From CBDFLA01 sp965248915 (lineage in GTDB: Bacteria > Pseudomonadota > Alphaproteobacteria > M2410), in NCBI GenBank assembly GCA_965248915.1, contig OZ252216.1:1550001-1614000 (forward strand): 64,000 nucleotides of DNA, written 5' to 3'. Positions within the stretch are counted from its first letter, which is position 1, and every line of letters begins with the position of its first letter. Positions 37,177-45,858 of the stretch are shown here, one piece after another. The position numbers and the translations under genes are program-made. The notes under the pieces are model-generated. The model saw only the letters and a list, made by a program, of their open reading frames with translations. It was not told the origin of the DNA and made no database searches.

Positions 37177-37323
37177 GAAGGTCTCCTGCCTATATCTGCT
37201 CGAAATTCTCGGGTCAAAAGCGCGCCGAAAAGCACACGGTTCGCGCCTTCTGTCAAGAGGCATGAAATTGAAAGGCAACGTTTCGCAGGACAAGACGGGT
37301 GAATCTCTATATAGAGGCGCTCC

Positions 37324-38493
37324 ATGCGAATTATCGAAACAACCAAAGAACTTGATGCGGCCTGCGCGGACCTCGCCACAGAGCCCTTTATCACCGTGGA
37401 TACCGAGTTTATCCGCGACACCACCTATTGGCCAAAGCTTTGCCTCATCCAGATGGCCGGTGGCGAACACGAGTTAATCGTCGACCCTCTGGCCAAAGGG
37501 ATAGATCTGAAGTCCTTTTATGAATTGATGGCCAATGAAACGGTCATCAAGGTCTTTCACGCTGCCCGCCAAGATGTCGAGATCTTCTATCACTTCGGTG
37601 ATGTGATCCCTCACCCGCTTGTTGACACCCAAGTCGCGGCCATGGTTTGTGGGTTTGGCGACTCAGTCGGTTATGAGAACCTGATCCGCAAGACCCTCAA
37701 CATCCAAGTCGACAAGTCCTCTCGTTTCACCGATTGGAGCCGTCGCCCCTTGAGTGATCGTCAATTGAATTATGCCCTCTCCGATGTCACCCACCTTCGC
37801 GACGCCTATCCCAAGTTGCGCGATCAGGTTGCAAAGCGAAATCGGGGTACATGGCTTGAGGAAGAAATGGACGTCCTAACAGCTGCAGATACCTATACGC
37901 TCCACCCCGAACGCGCTTGGCGACGCCTCAAAATGCGCAACATCAATCGCAAGGCGCAAGGTGTCCTGATCGAAGTTGCAAGCTGGCGCGAAGATCAAGC
38001 CCAGACGCGCGACATGCCAAGGCAACGCATCATGAAAGATGATGCCATCTACGAGATCGCACGCCAAAGCCCAAAGACCGCTGAGGCTTTAGATCAATTG
38101 CGCGGTGTTCCCAATGGCTTCGCCCGCAGTCGCCATGCAGCATCTCTGTTGGACGCCATCAGAAAAGGGCTCGAATGGGCACCAGAAGATCTTCCAAAGA
38201 TTGAGAAGCAAGAGCGCGTGCCCCCTGGCCTCGGGCCCATTGTGGAACTTTTGAAGGTTTTGCTGAAACGCGAATGCGAAATTCACGAAGTTGCGCAAAA
38301 ACTTGTCGCAAGTGTCTCTGACCTCGAACAAATCGCCGCCAATGACGATGCCGACGTACCAGCGATGCATGGTTGGCGTAGGGAGATCTTTGGTGAAGCG
38401 GCTCTCGATCTCAAGCACGGCAAGCTCGCGCTTTCGATTCAAGGCACCCGCCGCGGACCGCAAGTAGAACTAATAGAGCTAGAGAAAGACTAG
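37324..38493 (+). CDS. rnd: ribonuclease D
   Basis: 389 residues; 3'-5' exoribonuclease that trims tRNA precursors. DEDDy exonuclease motifs: FITVDTEFIRDTTYWPKLCLIQ, KVFHAARQDVEIFYH, and LNYALSDVTHLRDAY with the tyrosine. The HRDC region follows. It is divergent from aspS (147 bp between the starts). Its stop shares CTAG with the convergent HdaA-like gene. Confidence 0.95.
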   Translation: MRIIETTKELDAACADLATEPFITVDTEFIRDTTYWPKLCLIQMAGGEHELIVDPLAKGIDLKSFYELMANETVIKVFHAARQDVEIFYHFGDVIPHPLVDTQVAAMVCGFGDSVGYENLIRKTLNIQVDKSSRFTDWSRRPLSDRQLNYALSDVTHLRDAYPKLRDQVAKRNRGTWLEEEMDVLTAADTYTLHPERAWRRLKMRNINRKAQGVLIEVASWREDQAQTRDMPRQRIMKDDAIYEIARQSPKTAEALDQLRGVPNGFARSRHAASLLDAIRKGLEWAPEDLPKIEKQERVPPGLGPIVELLKVLLKRECEIHEVAQKLVASVSDLEQIAANDDADVPAMHGWRREIFGEAALDLKHGKLALSIQGTRRGPQVELIELEKD

Positions 38494-39149
38494 TCGTCCT
38501 TAAGCACTCGCCGCGCAAATGCAGTCGTGATTTTGGCTTTTTCCTTCAGCGCCGCTTTGTCGAGACGGTTCACCACATCATCAAGTGCCGTAAACGATCT
38601 TTCTATGCGCGGAATCAAATAGGTGATCACGTCTGGGTCGACTTTGATTTGGCGATCCGCAAACTGCTTCACAAAGAGGCTCGCCAACAAACTGTCGTCA
38701 GGCAATTGCATTTCGATAACACTCGCGGTCGCCAATCTCGACTTGAGATCTGGCAGATTATGGTCCCAACTTGCAGGCGGGCTCTTCCCCGTAAGGAGGA
38801 GAAACGCACCCTCTCGTGTCACCGCGTTGAAAAGATGAAAGAGGGCCTCTTCATCCAGTCCTCGGTCTGCTTCTTCAAGGATAAGGGCTTCTTTTGAAGC
38901 AATGCTTGCCGCAATCTCAGGTCTAAGGTCAGAAGCATTCAACGCTCTCGCATGGCTGCGCTTCTGCCACACATGAGCGAGGTGCGTCTTACCGGAGCCA
39001 GAAGGGCCCACCAGGCATGCGACCGCATTTGGCCAATCAGGCCATAGGTCAACAAAGTCCACCGCGTGCTGATTGGCGGGCGAGACCAAAAAGTCTTCCC
39101 TCTCCAACGCCGTTCGAATGGGTAAGTCGAAAGTGAGTTGCTCAGCCAC
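38490..39149 (-). CDS. DnaA-like regulatory protein (HdaA type)
   Basis: 219 residues from GTG 39149; this start overlaps the PerM stop (GTGGCTGA) and gives VAEQLTFDLPIR, whose QLTFDL is the clamp-binding motif expected at the N-terminus of Hda. A DnaA-type AAA domain follows with Walker A GPSGSGKTHL and a Walker B-like ALILEEADRG. HdaA/Hda works with the sliding clamp to switch off DnaA-ATP after initiation. The upstream 32 codons of the open frame are rejected because they lie inside PerM. Confidence 0.88.
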   Translation of the reverse strand: MAEQLTFDLPIRTALEREDFLVSPANQHAVDFVDLWPDWPNAVACLVGPSGSGKTHLAHVWQKRSHARALNASDLRPEIAASIASKEALILEEADRGLDEEALFHLFNAVTREGAFLLLTGKSPPASWDHNLPDLKSRLATASVIEMQLPDDSLLASLFVKQFADRQIKVDPDVITYLIPRIERSFTALDDVVNRLDKAALKEKAKITTAFARRVLKDD

Positions 39150-40347
39150 GATCGGTCTCGTCCTCGGTGGCGGGCTCGTTGGGCTTTTCGTTATCTTCCT
39201 CAGTGGCACCAAGGGGCGCACCCATCTCTTCACCGGGACTTTCAAGAACTGGCGTCTTTAACGCGGCTGCCGCAGCCGCCGCCGGCTCACTGCCCCAGTA
39301 GAGAGGGCTCTCTAGATACTCATGGGTCGCATGACGGATGATGACGCCAATAGCTGCCGCCACAGGCACTGCCAGCAGCATGCCGACAAATCCGAACAAA
39401 GCCCCAAAGGCGAGCAAACCGAAGATCACCCAAATCGGATGCAATCCAATTTTCCGGCCCACCATGCGCGGCGTCAGGAAATTACCTTCCAAGGCTTGGC
39501 CCGCAACAAAGATAGCAAGAACGATGGCAACCATCTCAGGTCGGTCAGGAAGAAATTGGAACATGGCCAACACAACAGAGAGAACGAGACCAATCGCCAT
39601 GCCAACAAAAGGAATAAAGCTCAGGAGCCCGGCAACCAACCCCACCACCAAACCAAACCGAAGACCAGCCAACTGCAAAGCCGTTGCATAGAAGACCGAG
39701 AGCACGATGCACACCGTGCCCATACCGCGCACAAAGCCTGAGAGAACTTGGTCAATCTCTTTGGCAATGACGCGAATACGGTCCGCGTGATCGCGCGGCA
39801 GCAGACGGTCGATCTGCGCGATGATCCGGTCCCAATCGTTCAACATGTAAAAGGAGACCACCGGAGTAATAAACAACAAGCCAAGAAAGTTCAGGAGCGC
39901 CACACCCTGGCTTGCAATCCCTTGCAAAAGACCCGCGCCGTAGTTCAAAAGTCGCCCCGACATGCCGTCCATCGACTTGTCAACAAGGCCGTTGGTTTCC
40001 GGCAACCATTGTCCCAAATATTCTTCAGAGAAGCCCGCGAAGATCTCTTTGGCCCGCCCGACGTACTCAGGCCAAGCTTCCGCCAGGGCAGCCACTTGGT
40101 TGGCAATCATCGGCACCAACAACAAAATCCCGGCGGCAAAGAGAATGAAGAATATGACCGTGATGATAATCGTGGCGGCCAGTCGTGGAACGCGCCACGC
40201 CTCAAGACGATCGGCCACAGGATCGAGAAAATACGCAACCGCCAATCCCGCGACAAACGGCAATAGAATATCGCTAAGGATCCACAACAGGAAGAAGACC
40301 CCAAAACTTGCGGCCGACCAAATCCAAATCTGCTTTCTTGCCGTCAT
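39142..40347 (-). CDS. AI-2E family (PerM-like) membrane protein
   Basis: 401 residues with 7-8 membrane helices; hallmarks are LLPFVAGLAVAYFLDPVADRLE near the start, then VPMIANQVAALAEAWP, NFLGLLFITPVVSFYMLNDWD, GLLSFIPFVGMAIGLVLSV and the late LEGNFLTPRMVGRKIGLHPIWVIF. Members export small molecules or ions; the substrate here is unknown. The C-terminal tail is acidic and Ala-rich. It ends over the start of the HdaA-like gene, implying coupling. Confidence 0.9.
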   Translation of the reverse strand: MTARKQIWIWSAASFGVFFLLWILSDILLPFVAGLAVAYFLDPVADRLEAWRVPRLAATIIITVIFFILFAAGILLLVPMIANQVAALAEAWPEYVGRAKEIFAGFSEEYLGQWLPETNGLVDKSMDGMSGRLLNYGAGLLQGIASQGVALLNFLGLLFITPVVSFYMLNDWDRIIAQIDRLLPRDHADRIRVIAKEIDQVLSGFVRGMGTVCIVLSVFYATALQLAGLRFGLVVGLVAGLLSFIPFVGMAIGLVLSVVLAMFQFLPDRPEMVAIVLAIFVAGQALEGNFLTPRMVGRKIGLHPIWVIFGLLAFGALFGFVGMLLAVPVAAAIGVIIRHATHEYLESPLYWGSEPAAAAAAALKTPVLESPGEEMGAPLGATEEDNEKPNEPATEDETDRG

Positions 40348-40358
40348 TTCACACCGAT

Positions 40359-40940
40359 CTATTCCGGACCCGCCTCATGGTCATTCTCACCCGATTCGTA
40401 TCCACTGAGAATGGTGATCCAATTGATGAGATATATCAGCCAGGAAAGCAACGTTGTGCCCGCAACTGCAAGTGTTCCATACCAAACCCACTCTGGGTTC
40501 ATCAACCCAAACGACAGCGCAAATAGCAGATAACTCGAAAACAAGAGCTGGGCGAAAGTATTGATCTTGCTCACCACGTGCGGTTTGATTTCAAGCTCAT
40601 ACCCCATGGCCGAAGACAAGAGGATAGCCCCAACAATGGCCAGGTCCCGACTGACCACGAGCACGACCAACCAAGATTCAAAGACCCCTTGATAGCCAAG
40701 GGTCACAAACAAGGCCGTTAAGAGAGCCTTATCCGCAATCGGGTCCATGTAGGCGCCGAGCCGCGTCCGCGCGTCCCATTTCTTGGCAAGATAACCATCA
40801 ATACCGTCCGAGACCCCTGCCAAAACAAAGATCCAAAACGCAAACTGATACTCCCGATCGAGCAACAAACTCACGATAAAGGGAACCGCAACAATGCGTC
40901 CGAGAGTTATGAGATTGGGAAGGCTCTTAATGAGGGGCAC
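40359..40940 (-). CDS. CDP-alcohol phosphatidyltransferase
   Basis: 193 residues, about five membrane helices. The family motif spans DGYLAKKWDARTRLGAYMDPIADK, i.e. D-G-x2-A-(K for R)-x8-G-x3-D-x3-D, with the catalytic aspartates present. PgsA-like, but alphaproteobacteria usually carry the true glycerophosphate enzyme elsewhere and this copy beside PerM and DUF2066, so the alcohol substrate is left open. It ends 11 nt before PerM. Confidence 0.88.
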   Translation of the reverse strand: MPLIKSLPNLITLGRIVAVPFIVSLLLDREYQFAFWIFVLAGVSDGIDGYLAKKWDARTRLGAYMDPIADKALLTALFVTLGYQGVFESWLVVLVVSRDLAIVGAILLSSAMGYELEIKPHVVSKINTFAQLLFSSYLLFALSFGLMNPEWVWYGTLAVAGTTLLSWLIYLINWITILSGYESGENDHEAGPE

Positions 40941-40998
40941 GAGATTACGTCCAAAATAGAAAATTGTAAGTCAAACAGACGACAACGGCCAGTCTGCC

Positions 40999-42438
40999 CT
41001 AAAAATCACTACTTGGTTGTTCGTCTTCATCGGGCTCAAGATCTTCTTCACGCATCGTATCCGCAAAGGGATCTTCCTCCTCGTCAGCAAACGTCTCGTC
41101 TTCTTCATCCATGAACGGATTGTATCCCACTTCAGGTTGGTACCGAATGACCCAGAAGGCTGGATCTGCGTTTGCAGGAATGTAGGTCGTCGGTTGACTA
41201 CCAACACCATAGAAGGTCGACCCACCACCGACAGAATCTTGAGCAGAGATGACCGGCCCCATTTGGTCGCGCACGCTTGAGGTGGTCGGCAACTCTCCGG
41301 GAATATCAAATTCTTGAGTGGTTGGTTGTGCAGGAGACATCGCTTGCGTCGGTCCAAACGCTGTTGGTTTCGGATCGCCGGGACTTAACACCACATTGTG
41401 CTGCATCAATGAGAGAGCCAATTGATCGGGCGATCCAACCACACTCCACTGCATTTGTGCTCCGTCAGTGGACATGGCGATCAGATCGGAGTCCACCACG
41501 GCTGGGGTTGCTGCCATCGCCTGTCGGATCAACATCCATTCACCGACGGTATTGAACCGGGCCGATACGGTCATCGGACGCTGATCGCCATATCGAATGA
41601 TGGTCTTTGCCTTCCAATCATGCTGCAAACGCTTGACGATCTGATCAATGGCAAATTGCATGCTCGACCCGACATCATCTGACGCCGGCAGTGTGACTTG
41701 GAAACCTTCAGTTCGTGTCGCGGTCAAGCGAATGGCTTCCGCCTTCAACGGTTGAAATTCACCGATCTGCTTGAGCCGCACGATGAGAATATCTCGCACC
41801 CCGTATCGCGCCGCATATCCCGTAAGCCCGGCAAAGTCATTGTTTTGAACAGATTCAATGGGTGTCGACAACACATCACTCAAGTCACCAAGCGGTGTGA
41901 TCAAAGGAACGAGCTCGTTAACATAATTGCGCTCATCCCACGCTTGACGCCACAGGTTTTCTTCTTCCCAGAGTGACACTTGTCCCGGCGCTTCAAACAC
42001 CGGCAAGACCACTAGCTTGCGCGCCTGACTTTCAGAAAACGGAACGTCAAACTCGCGCAAAACCCGCCGAACTTCGTCAGGCTTGAAGCGATAGGTCATC
42101 TTCGCAAGATAGCGGGTCGGTGAATTGCGCTCGTCCGCAACTTCAAACCCAGCCCCCATGGCGGTGACTTCAGAACTTTGCAAGACAGGTAAGACAGACC
42201 AATCCACTGGCATCGTGAGCCGTTGAAACAGAAGACGCAACGCCATTTGGCGCCCCTGGCGGATCGCAATGATCCGCGCTTCGGCGGCTTCTTCAGCTTG
42301 AGCATCGACCGGTACGCCGCGCACCGTGTAGATGTCATCAACTTCTGCCTGAACTGGGCTCGATATTACAGCCGTGCTGGCCACAAATACCGCGATCATC
42401 GCGCGCCGAGCAAGTTTCAATCGTCTCAACAGAGCCAT
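40999..42438 (-). CDS. DUF2066 family exported protein
   Basis: 479 residues from ATG 42438 (preceded by GAGGGG); ATG 42459 is possible but gives an odd N-terminus. The signal peptide ends at PVQAEVDD. The DUF2066 domain covers about 35-370 (VYTVRGVPVDAQAEEAAEARIIAIRQGRQMALRLLFQRL). The C-terminal 90 residues are Pro/Thr-rich and then strongly acidic (DEEDETFADEEEDPFADTM). Function unknown; conserved beside the CDP-alcohol transferase in alphaproteobacteria. Confidence 0.85.
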   Translation of the reverse strand: MALLRRLKLARRAMIAVFVASTAVISSPVQAEVDDIYTVRGVPVDAQAEEAAEARIIAIRQGRQMALRLLFQRLTMPVDWSVLPVLQSSEVTAMGAGFEVADERNSPTRYLAKMTYRFKPDEVRRVLREFDVPFSESQARKLVVLPVFEAPGQVSLWEEENLWRQAWDERNYVNELVPLITPLGDLSDVLSTPIESVQNNDFAGLTGYAARYGVRDILIVRLKQIGEFQPLKAEAIRLTATRTEGFQVTLPASDDVGSSMQFAIDQIVKRLQHDWKAKTIIRYGDQRPMTVSARFNTVGEWMLIRQAMAATPAVVDSDLIAMSTDGAQMQWSVVGSPDQLALSLMQHNVVLSPGDPKPTAFGPTQAMSPAQPTTQEFDIPGELPTTSSVRDQMGPVISAQDSVGGGSTFYGVGSQPTTYIPANADPAFWVIRYQPEVGYNPFMDEEDETFADEEEDPFADTMREEDLEPDEDEQPSSDF

Positions 42439-42592
42439 CCCCGTCCGTCCCCTCGTCATGAGATTATCTAGCTAAAGCCTATAGCCGGTTTTGCCCCTCC
42501 TGGGTAGACGAAACCGCCGTTTTCCAAGACAAACCGGCCTGTGTCAGAGCAAACCAAATGGCTAAGGCCAAAATATGGCCTCCACGAGGAAA

Positions 42593-43822
42593 TCACGGGG
42601 CCGGCTGGCCCACATAACGCGCTCTGGGACGTATGAACTGGCGGGATTTGGCCTGTTCCAATGCGTGCGCAATCCACCCCGCGGTCCGCCCCAGAGCAAA
42701 AATTGCAAGGGCAGCATCTGCCTTCTGCCCTAATCCGCGGGCAATCGCCGCCAGCGCCACATCTATCGTGGGGTTTCGACCGGTCAGCTCGGTCACCCGC
42801 GCCGACAAGCGATCAATCTCTTTCGCATAAGTTACAAACTTTGGCGATGTTCGGAGAGCGGCAAGAATAGCTTCTGCCCGTGGATCATGATCTTCATAGA
42901 GGGGATGTCCAAACCCGGGTATGGTCTCCCCGCGCGTCAAACGGCTCACCAATTCTTCTTCCATGTCGCGCGCTTCTAATACTTCAAGAAATGAATAGAC
43001 CCGCGCCGTCATACCACCGTGTCGCGGACCCTTGAGCGCGCACAGGCCCGCAATCACAGCGTAGTAAAGGCTCGCTCCTGTCGACGCCGCACAACGAACC
43101 GTAAAGGTTGATGGATTGAGTTCATGATCCGCACAAAGAACAAGCGCCCGTCGCAAAACATCGCCCGACGCGATCACATCATCAGGTGCCCAAACCTCAG
43201 CCAATTGCTGGTGAATGGGCGTATCGCTCACTTTGGTTCCCACAATGGCTGCGGACATGACACGCATCAACCGGGCTCCTGCCTTGAGCGCTGGAGCGCC
43301 GTCCATCACAAAGGCACTCGGATCGCGCTCTGCCAAAGTCGGCAACACAGTAAGGGCCCGTTCAAGTGGCCCGAGAGGCTCCAAGATCTCGCGGTACCTC
43401 TCAAGCACCTCTGAGCCTAAGCCTGTCTTTGCCTCCGCAAACGGATTGCGGGTCGCATCCCAGAGCAGCGTGGCCACACTTTCAAGCGTCGCCTCTTCCG
43501 CCAACACAGTTGCGTCACGTCCGCGGTAGTAAACGCTTTTGTCCGTGATGAGAGCGATCTTGGAATCAAGGATCGGCGCGCCCCATTGAAGCGGCTTCGA
43601 GCGCGCCTTGTCACTCTCCGGCGCTGGACGCTTGCGCGATTGCAGCGTCCGCACGTCATCCGCCCGGTAGCGTTTGGTGCGGGCATTGCCAATGGTTTCA
43701 GAGCGCACCAGACCCCGGCTCACATAGGCATAGAGCGTCGCCAAGCTCACCCCGAGCTCAGCCGCCGCCTCTTTGGCTGAGAGATAGACCGGGTTTCCTG
43801 ACCCATTGTCCGCATTCGCCAT
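42593..43822 (-). CDS. citrate synthase homologue with N-terminal DNA-binding domain
   Basis: 409 residues. Residues 12-62 (YLSAKEAAAELGVSLATLYAYVSRGL, RYRADDV) form a MerR/excisionase-type helix-turn-helix; residues 85-409 are a citrate synthase fold. The catalytic residues appear intact: H233 (CADHELNPSTF), H306 (GFGHPLY), D354 (NPTIDVALAA), with arginines at 379 and 399. Similar proteins are annotated as citrate synthase family proteins, possibly metabolite-sensing regulators. It is divergent from a second citrate synthase gene with palindromes between them. Confidence 0.88.
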   Translation of the reverse strand: MANADNGSGNPVYLSAKEAAAELGVSLATLYAYVSRGLVRSETIGNARTKRYRADDVRTLQSRKRPAPESDKARSKPLQWGAPILDSKIALITDKSVYYRGRDATVLAEEATLESVATLLWDATRNPFAEAKTGLGSEVLERYREILEPLGPLERALTVLPTLAERDPSAFVMDGAPALKAGARLMRVMSAAIVGTKVSDTPIHQQLAEVWAPDDVIASGDVLRRALVLCADHELNPSTFTVRCAASTGASLYYAVIAGLCALKGPRHGGMTARVYSFLEVLEARDMEEELVSRLTRGETIPGFGHPLYEDHDPRAEAILAALRTSPKFVTYAKEIDRLSARVTELTGRNPTIDVALAAIARGLGQKADAALAIFALGRTAGWIAHALEQAKSRQFIRPRARYVGQPAP

Positions 43823-43838
43823 GTTACATTCCTTTATA

Positions 43839-43878
43839 TTGATTCAATCAATCAAGATTGACAATATGGATCAATTTA
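43839..43878. promoter_or_regulatory. palindrome-rich operator between the divergent citrate synthase genes
   Basis: Perfect palindrome TTGATT-C-AATCAA at 43839-43851, followed by a second spaced inverted repeat (ATTGA ... TCAAT) and further TCAAT/ATTAAT repeats in the 105-bp divergent gap. The HTH-citrate synthase is the obvious candidate to bind here and control both genes. This is inference from position and symmetry. Confidence 0.5.
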
Positions 43879-43927
43879 TCAATTAATAGCGCCAAAACCA
43901 AGAGAACACAACGAGGAAGGAAAATTC

Positions 43928-45010
43928 ATGAAAGTTGCCAACGGTTTAGAAGGTGTGATCGCCACCGAGACGAGTCTCTCCAATGTCGACGGCGAAGCCG
44001 GTCGCTTGATTGTCCGTGATCGCGACATCGAAGACTGGGTAACGACCCAGACCTATGACAGTTTCGCCCACCATATGTGGGTAGGCTTGGTCGAGGACTT
44101 GCCCGCTGAGGACCAGATGGCCAGCTCATTAGGCAAAGCCCGCGTCGCCCTCTTCCCCTACGTCGAAGCCCGGCTCGCCCACACGAGAGGCCTAAGCACT
44201 ATCGAAGGTCTGCGCTTCATGGCGGCAGGTCTTCCTGATGATGACGTGATCCCCACCCCCTTCCGTCTCGCCGCTCTCATGCCGACCGCGGCCGCCAATC
44301 TCATTCGCCAACAAAAGGGACAAGATCCCGTCGCGCCGAATGCTGATCATTCGACGGCGGAGGATTTCTTGACCATGTGTTTTGACAAACGCCCAGGCGA
44401 CGTCGAACGCATCGCTCTTGATCGTTACCTCGTCACCGTCGCCGATCACGGCATGAATGCCTCGACCTTTGCCGCTCGCGTCGTCGCCTCAACTGACGCC
44501 GGTATGGTCTCCGCAATCGTTGGCGGCTTGTGCGCTTTGAAGGGTCCGTTGCACGGAGGGGCGCCAGGTCCAGTACTCGACCTTCTCGATGAATTGAGCG
44601 GCAAAGAAAACATCGCCGAGGCGTTGAAAGCCAAAGTACAAAAGGGCGAACGGCTCATGGGCTTTGGTCACCGGGTTTACCGGGTGCGCGACCCCCGCGC
44701 GGAGATCTTGAAGGACACCGTCGCAACATTGCCGAAAACATCCGGCCGCTTGCAAGATGCCATGAAGATGGAACAAGAGATCGTCAGCTTCCTAAAGACA
44801 TGGAAACCTGATCGCCCGATCCAAACCAATGTCGAGTTCTACACGGCGATCTTGCTTGAAGCGCTCGACTTGCCCCGTGAGAGTTTCGTCAGCGTCTTTG
44901 GTATTGGCCGCACTTTGGGCTGGACCGCTCACGCCATCGAGCAAGCCAAGTATGGCCGGCTCATGCGCCCCCGCTCCCACTACATCGGCCCAAGGGAAGA
45001 AGCGGCGTAA
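43928..45010 (+). CDS. citrate/2-methylcitrate synthase-type enzyme
   Basis: 360 residues, stand-alone type II-like citrate synthase fold. It shows H174 (VADHGMNASTF), LHGGAPG, H248 (GFGHRVYRVRDPRA), and NVEFYTAILLEAL, where Glu (E303) stands in the position of the usual catalytic Asp of NVDFY; the closing part is FGIGRTLGWTAHAIEQ. Probably condenses oxaloacetate with an acyl-CoA; whether acetyl- or propionyl-CoA is unknown. AGGAAGG precedes the ATG. It is divergent from the HTH-fused homologue. Confidence 0.88.
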   Translation: MKVANGLEGVIATETSLSNVDGEAGRLIVRDRDIEDWVTTQTYDSFAHHMWVGLVEDLPAEDQMASSLGKARVALFPYVEARLAHTRGLSTIEGLRFMAAGLPDDDVIPTPFRLAALMPTAAANLIRQQKGQDPVAPNADHSTAEDFLTMCFDKRPGDVERIALDRYLVTVADHGMNASTFAARVVASTDAGMVSAIVGGLCALKGPLHGGAPGPVLDLLDELSGKENIAEALKAKVQKGERLMGFGHRVYRVRDPRAEILKDTVATLPKTSGRLQDAMKMEQEIVSFLKTWKPDRPIQTNVEFYTAILLEALDLPRESFVSVFGIGRTLGWTAHAIEQAKYGRLMRPRSHYIGPREEAA

Positions 45011-45014
45011 GGCT

Positions 45015-45129
45015 GACCCCTCACCCGAAACGCGCTGGCGTTTCGACCTCTCCCAAGGGAGAGGTTTCTTCACCTTCTCCTCGGGGAGAAGGAGGGACCC
45101 ATTGCAGAGCAATGGGAGGATGAGGGGTC
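45015..45129. repeat. cloverleaf-like structured repeat, copy 1
   Basis: A 115-bp element closed by GACCCCTCA (45015-45023) and TGAGGGGTC (45121-45129). It contains four perfect inner stems of 8 bp: CGAAACGC/GCGTTTCG (45026-45045), CCTCTCCC/GGGAGAGG (45047-45064), CCTTCTCC/GGAGAAGG (45073-45092) and CCCATTGC/GCAATGGG (45098-45116). It lies just after the citrate synthase stop. Copy 2, inverted, is at 50207-50318. Confidence 0.85.
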
Positions 45130-45140
45130 CCCTCTTGACT

Positions 45141-45188
45141 CTCTATTTATACCTGGGTAAAAATAATTATTACCGAGTATAAATAGAG
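45141..45188. promoter_or_regulatory. long palindromic operator upstream of the DUF2239 gene
   Basis: Arms CTCTATTTATAC (45141-45152) and GTATAAATAGAG (45177-45188) are exact reverse complements, and inner arms GGTAA (45156-45160) and TTACC (45170-45174) continue the symmetry around a 9-nt AT-only centre. The right arm ends 11 nt before the DUF2239 ATG, so a bound dimer or tetramer would block transcription or translation start. The binder is unknown. Confidence 0.65.
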
Positions 45189-45199
45189 AAGCCTTTTCC

Positions 45200-45787
45200 A
45201 TGGAAACCCAGACCCCCACTCATGTCGCTTTCAGCGGCCAAACCCTTTGTGCCTCAGGCACCCTTTTGGATGTGGCCCTGACCATCAAAACCCTTGAGGT
45301 TGAAGACACTGCCGCACCGCTTATTTTTGAGACCGAGACCGGTCGTCAGATCGACCTCAATTTGCGCGGTTCAAAAGTCGACATTGAGAAGCGATACGCC
45401 CCGGCTGAGATCGAAGCGCCGGAAGAAGAAGACGCGCCGAAAAAACGCGGTCGTCCCAAGCTTGGCGTGGTGGGGCGCGAGATCACCCTCTTACCCCGCC
45501 ATTGGCAATGGCTCGACACCCAGCGCGGCGGACCGTCAGCGGCATTGCGGCGATTGATCGATCAAGCCCGCAAGGAGTACGCGGACCAAGACCGCGTGCG
45601 TCAGGCGCAGGATCGCACCAACCGATTCATGTCCGTAATGGCGGGCGACTTGCCCGGTTTCGAAGAAGCCACCCGCGCGCTTTACGCGGGCGACAAGGCT
45701 AAGTTTGAATCGGAGACGGAATCGTGGCCGAAGGATGTGCGCACCAACGTTTTGGGCATGGCTGAAGCGGCGTTCGGTGGACGATAA
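45200..45787 (+). CDS. DUF2239 family protein with AT-hook-like motif
   Basis: 195 residues, cytoplasmic. The N-terminal part (5-75) is a predicted beta-rich region (TLCASGTLLDVALTIKTLE, PLIFETETGRQIDLNLRG). KKRGRPKLGVVGREITLLPRHWQWL then combines an AT-hook core (RGRP) with the most conserved stretch of the family, and the rest is helical. Family function is unknown; a DNA-binding role is plausible given the AT-hook and the AT-rich palindrome just upstream, which it might autoregulate. Confidence 0.82.
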   Translation: METQTPTHVAFSGQTLCASGTLLDVALTIKTLEVEDTAAPLIFETETGRQIDLNLRGSKVDIEKRYAPAEIEAPEEEDAPKKRGRPKLGVVGREITLLPRHWQWLDTQRGGPSAALRRLIDQARKEYADQDRVRQAQDRTNRFMSVMAGDLPGFEEATRALYAGDKAKFESETESWPKDVRTNVLGMAEAAFGGR

Positions 45788-45858
45788 GTTCGACCACCGG
45801 ACACCCTTCCCCCTTTTCCCCTCATCCGCTAACATAATGCCCAAGGAAAACAGACCTC

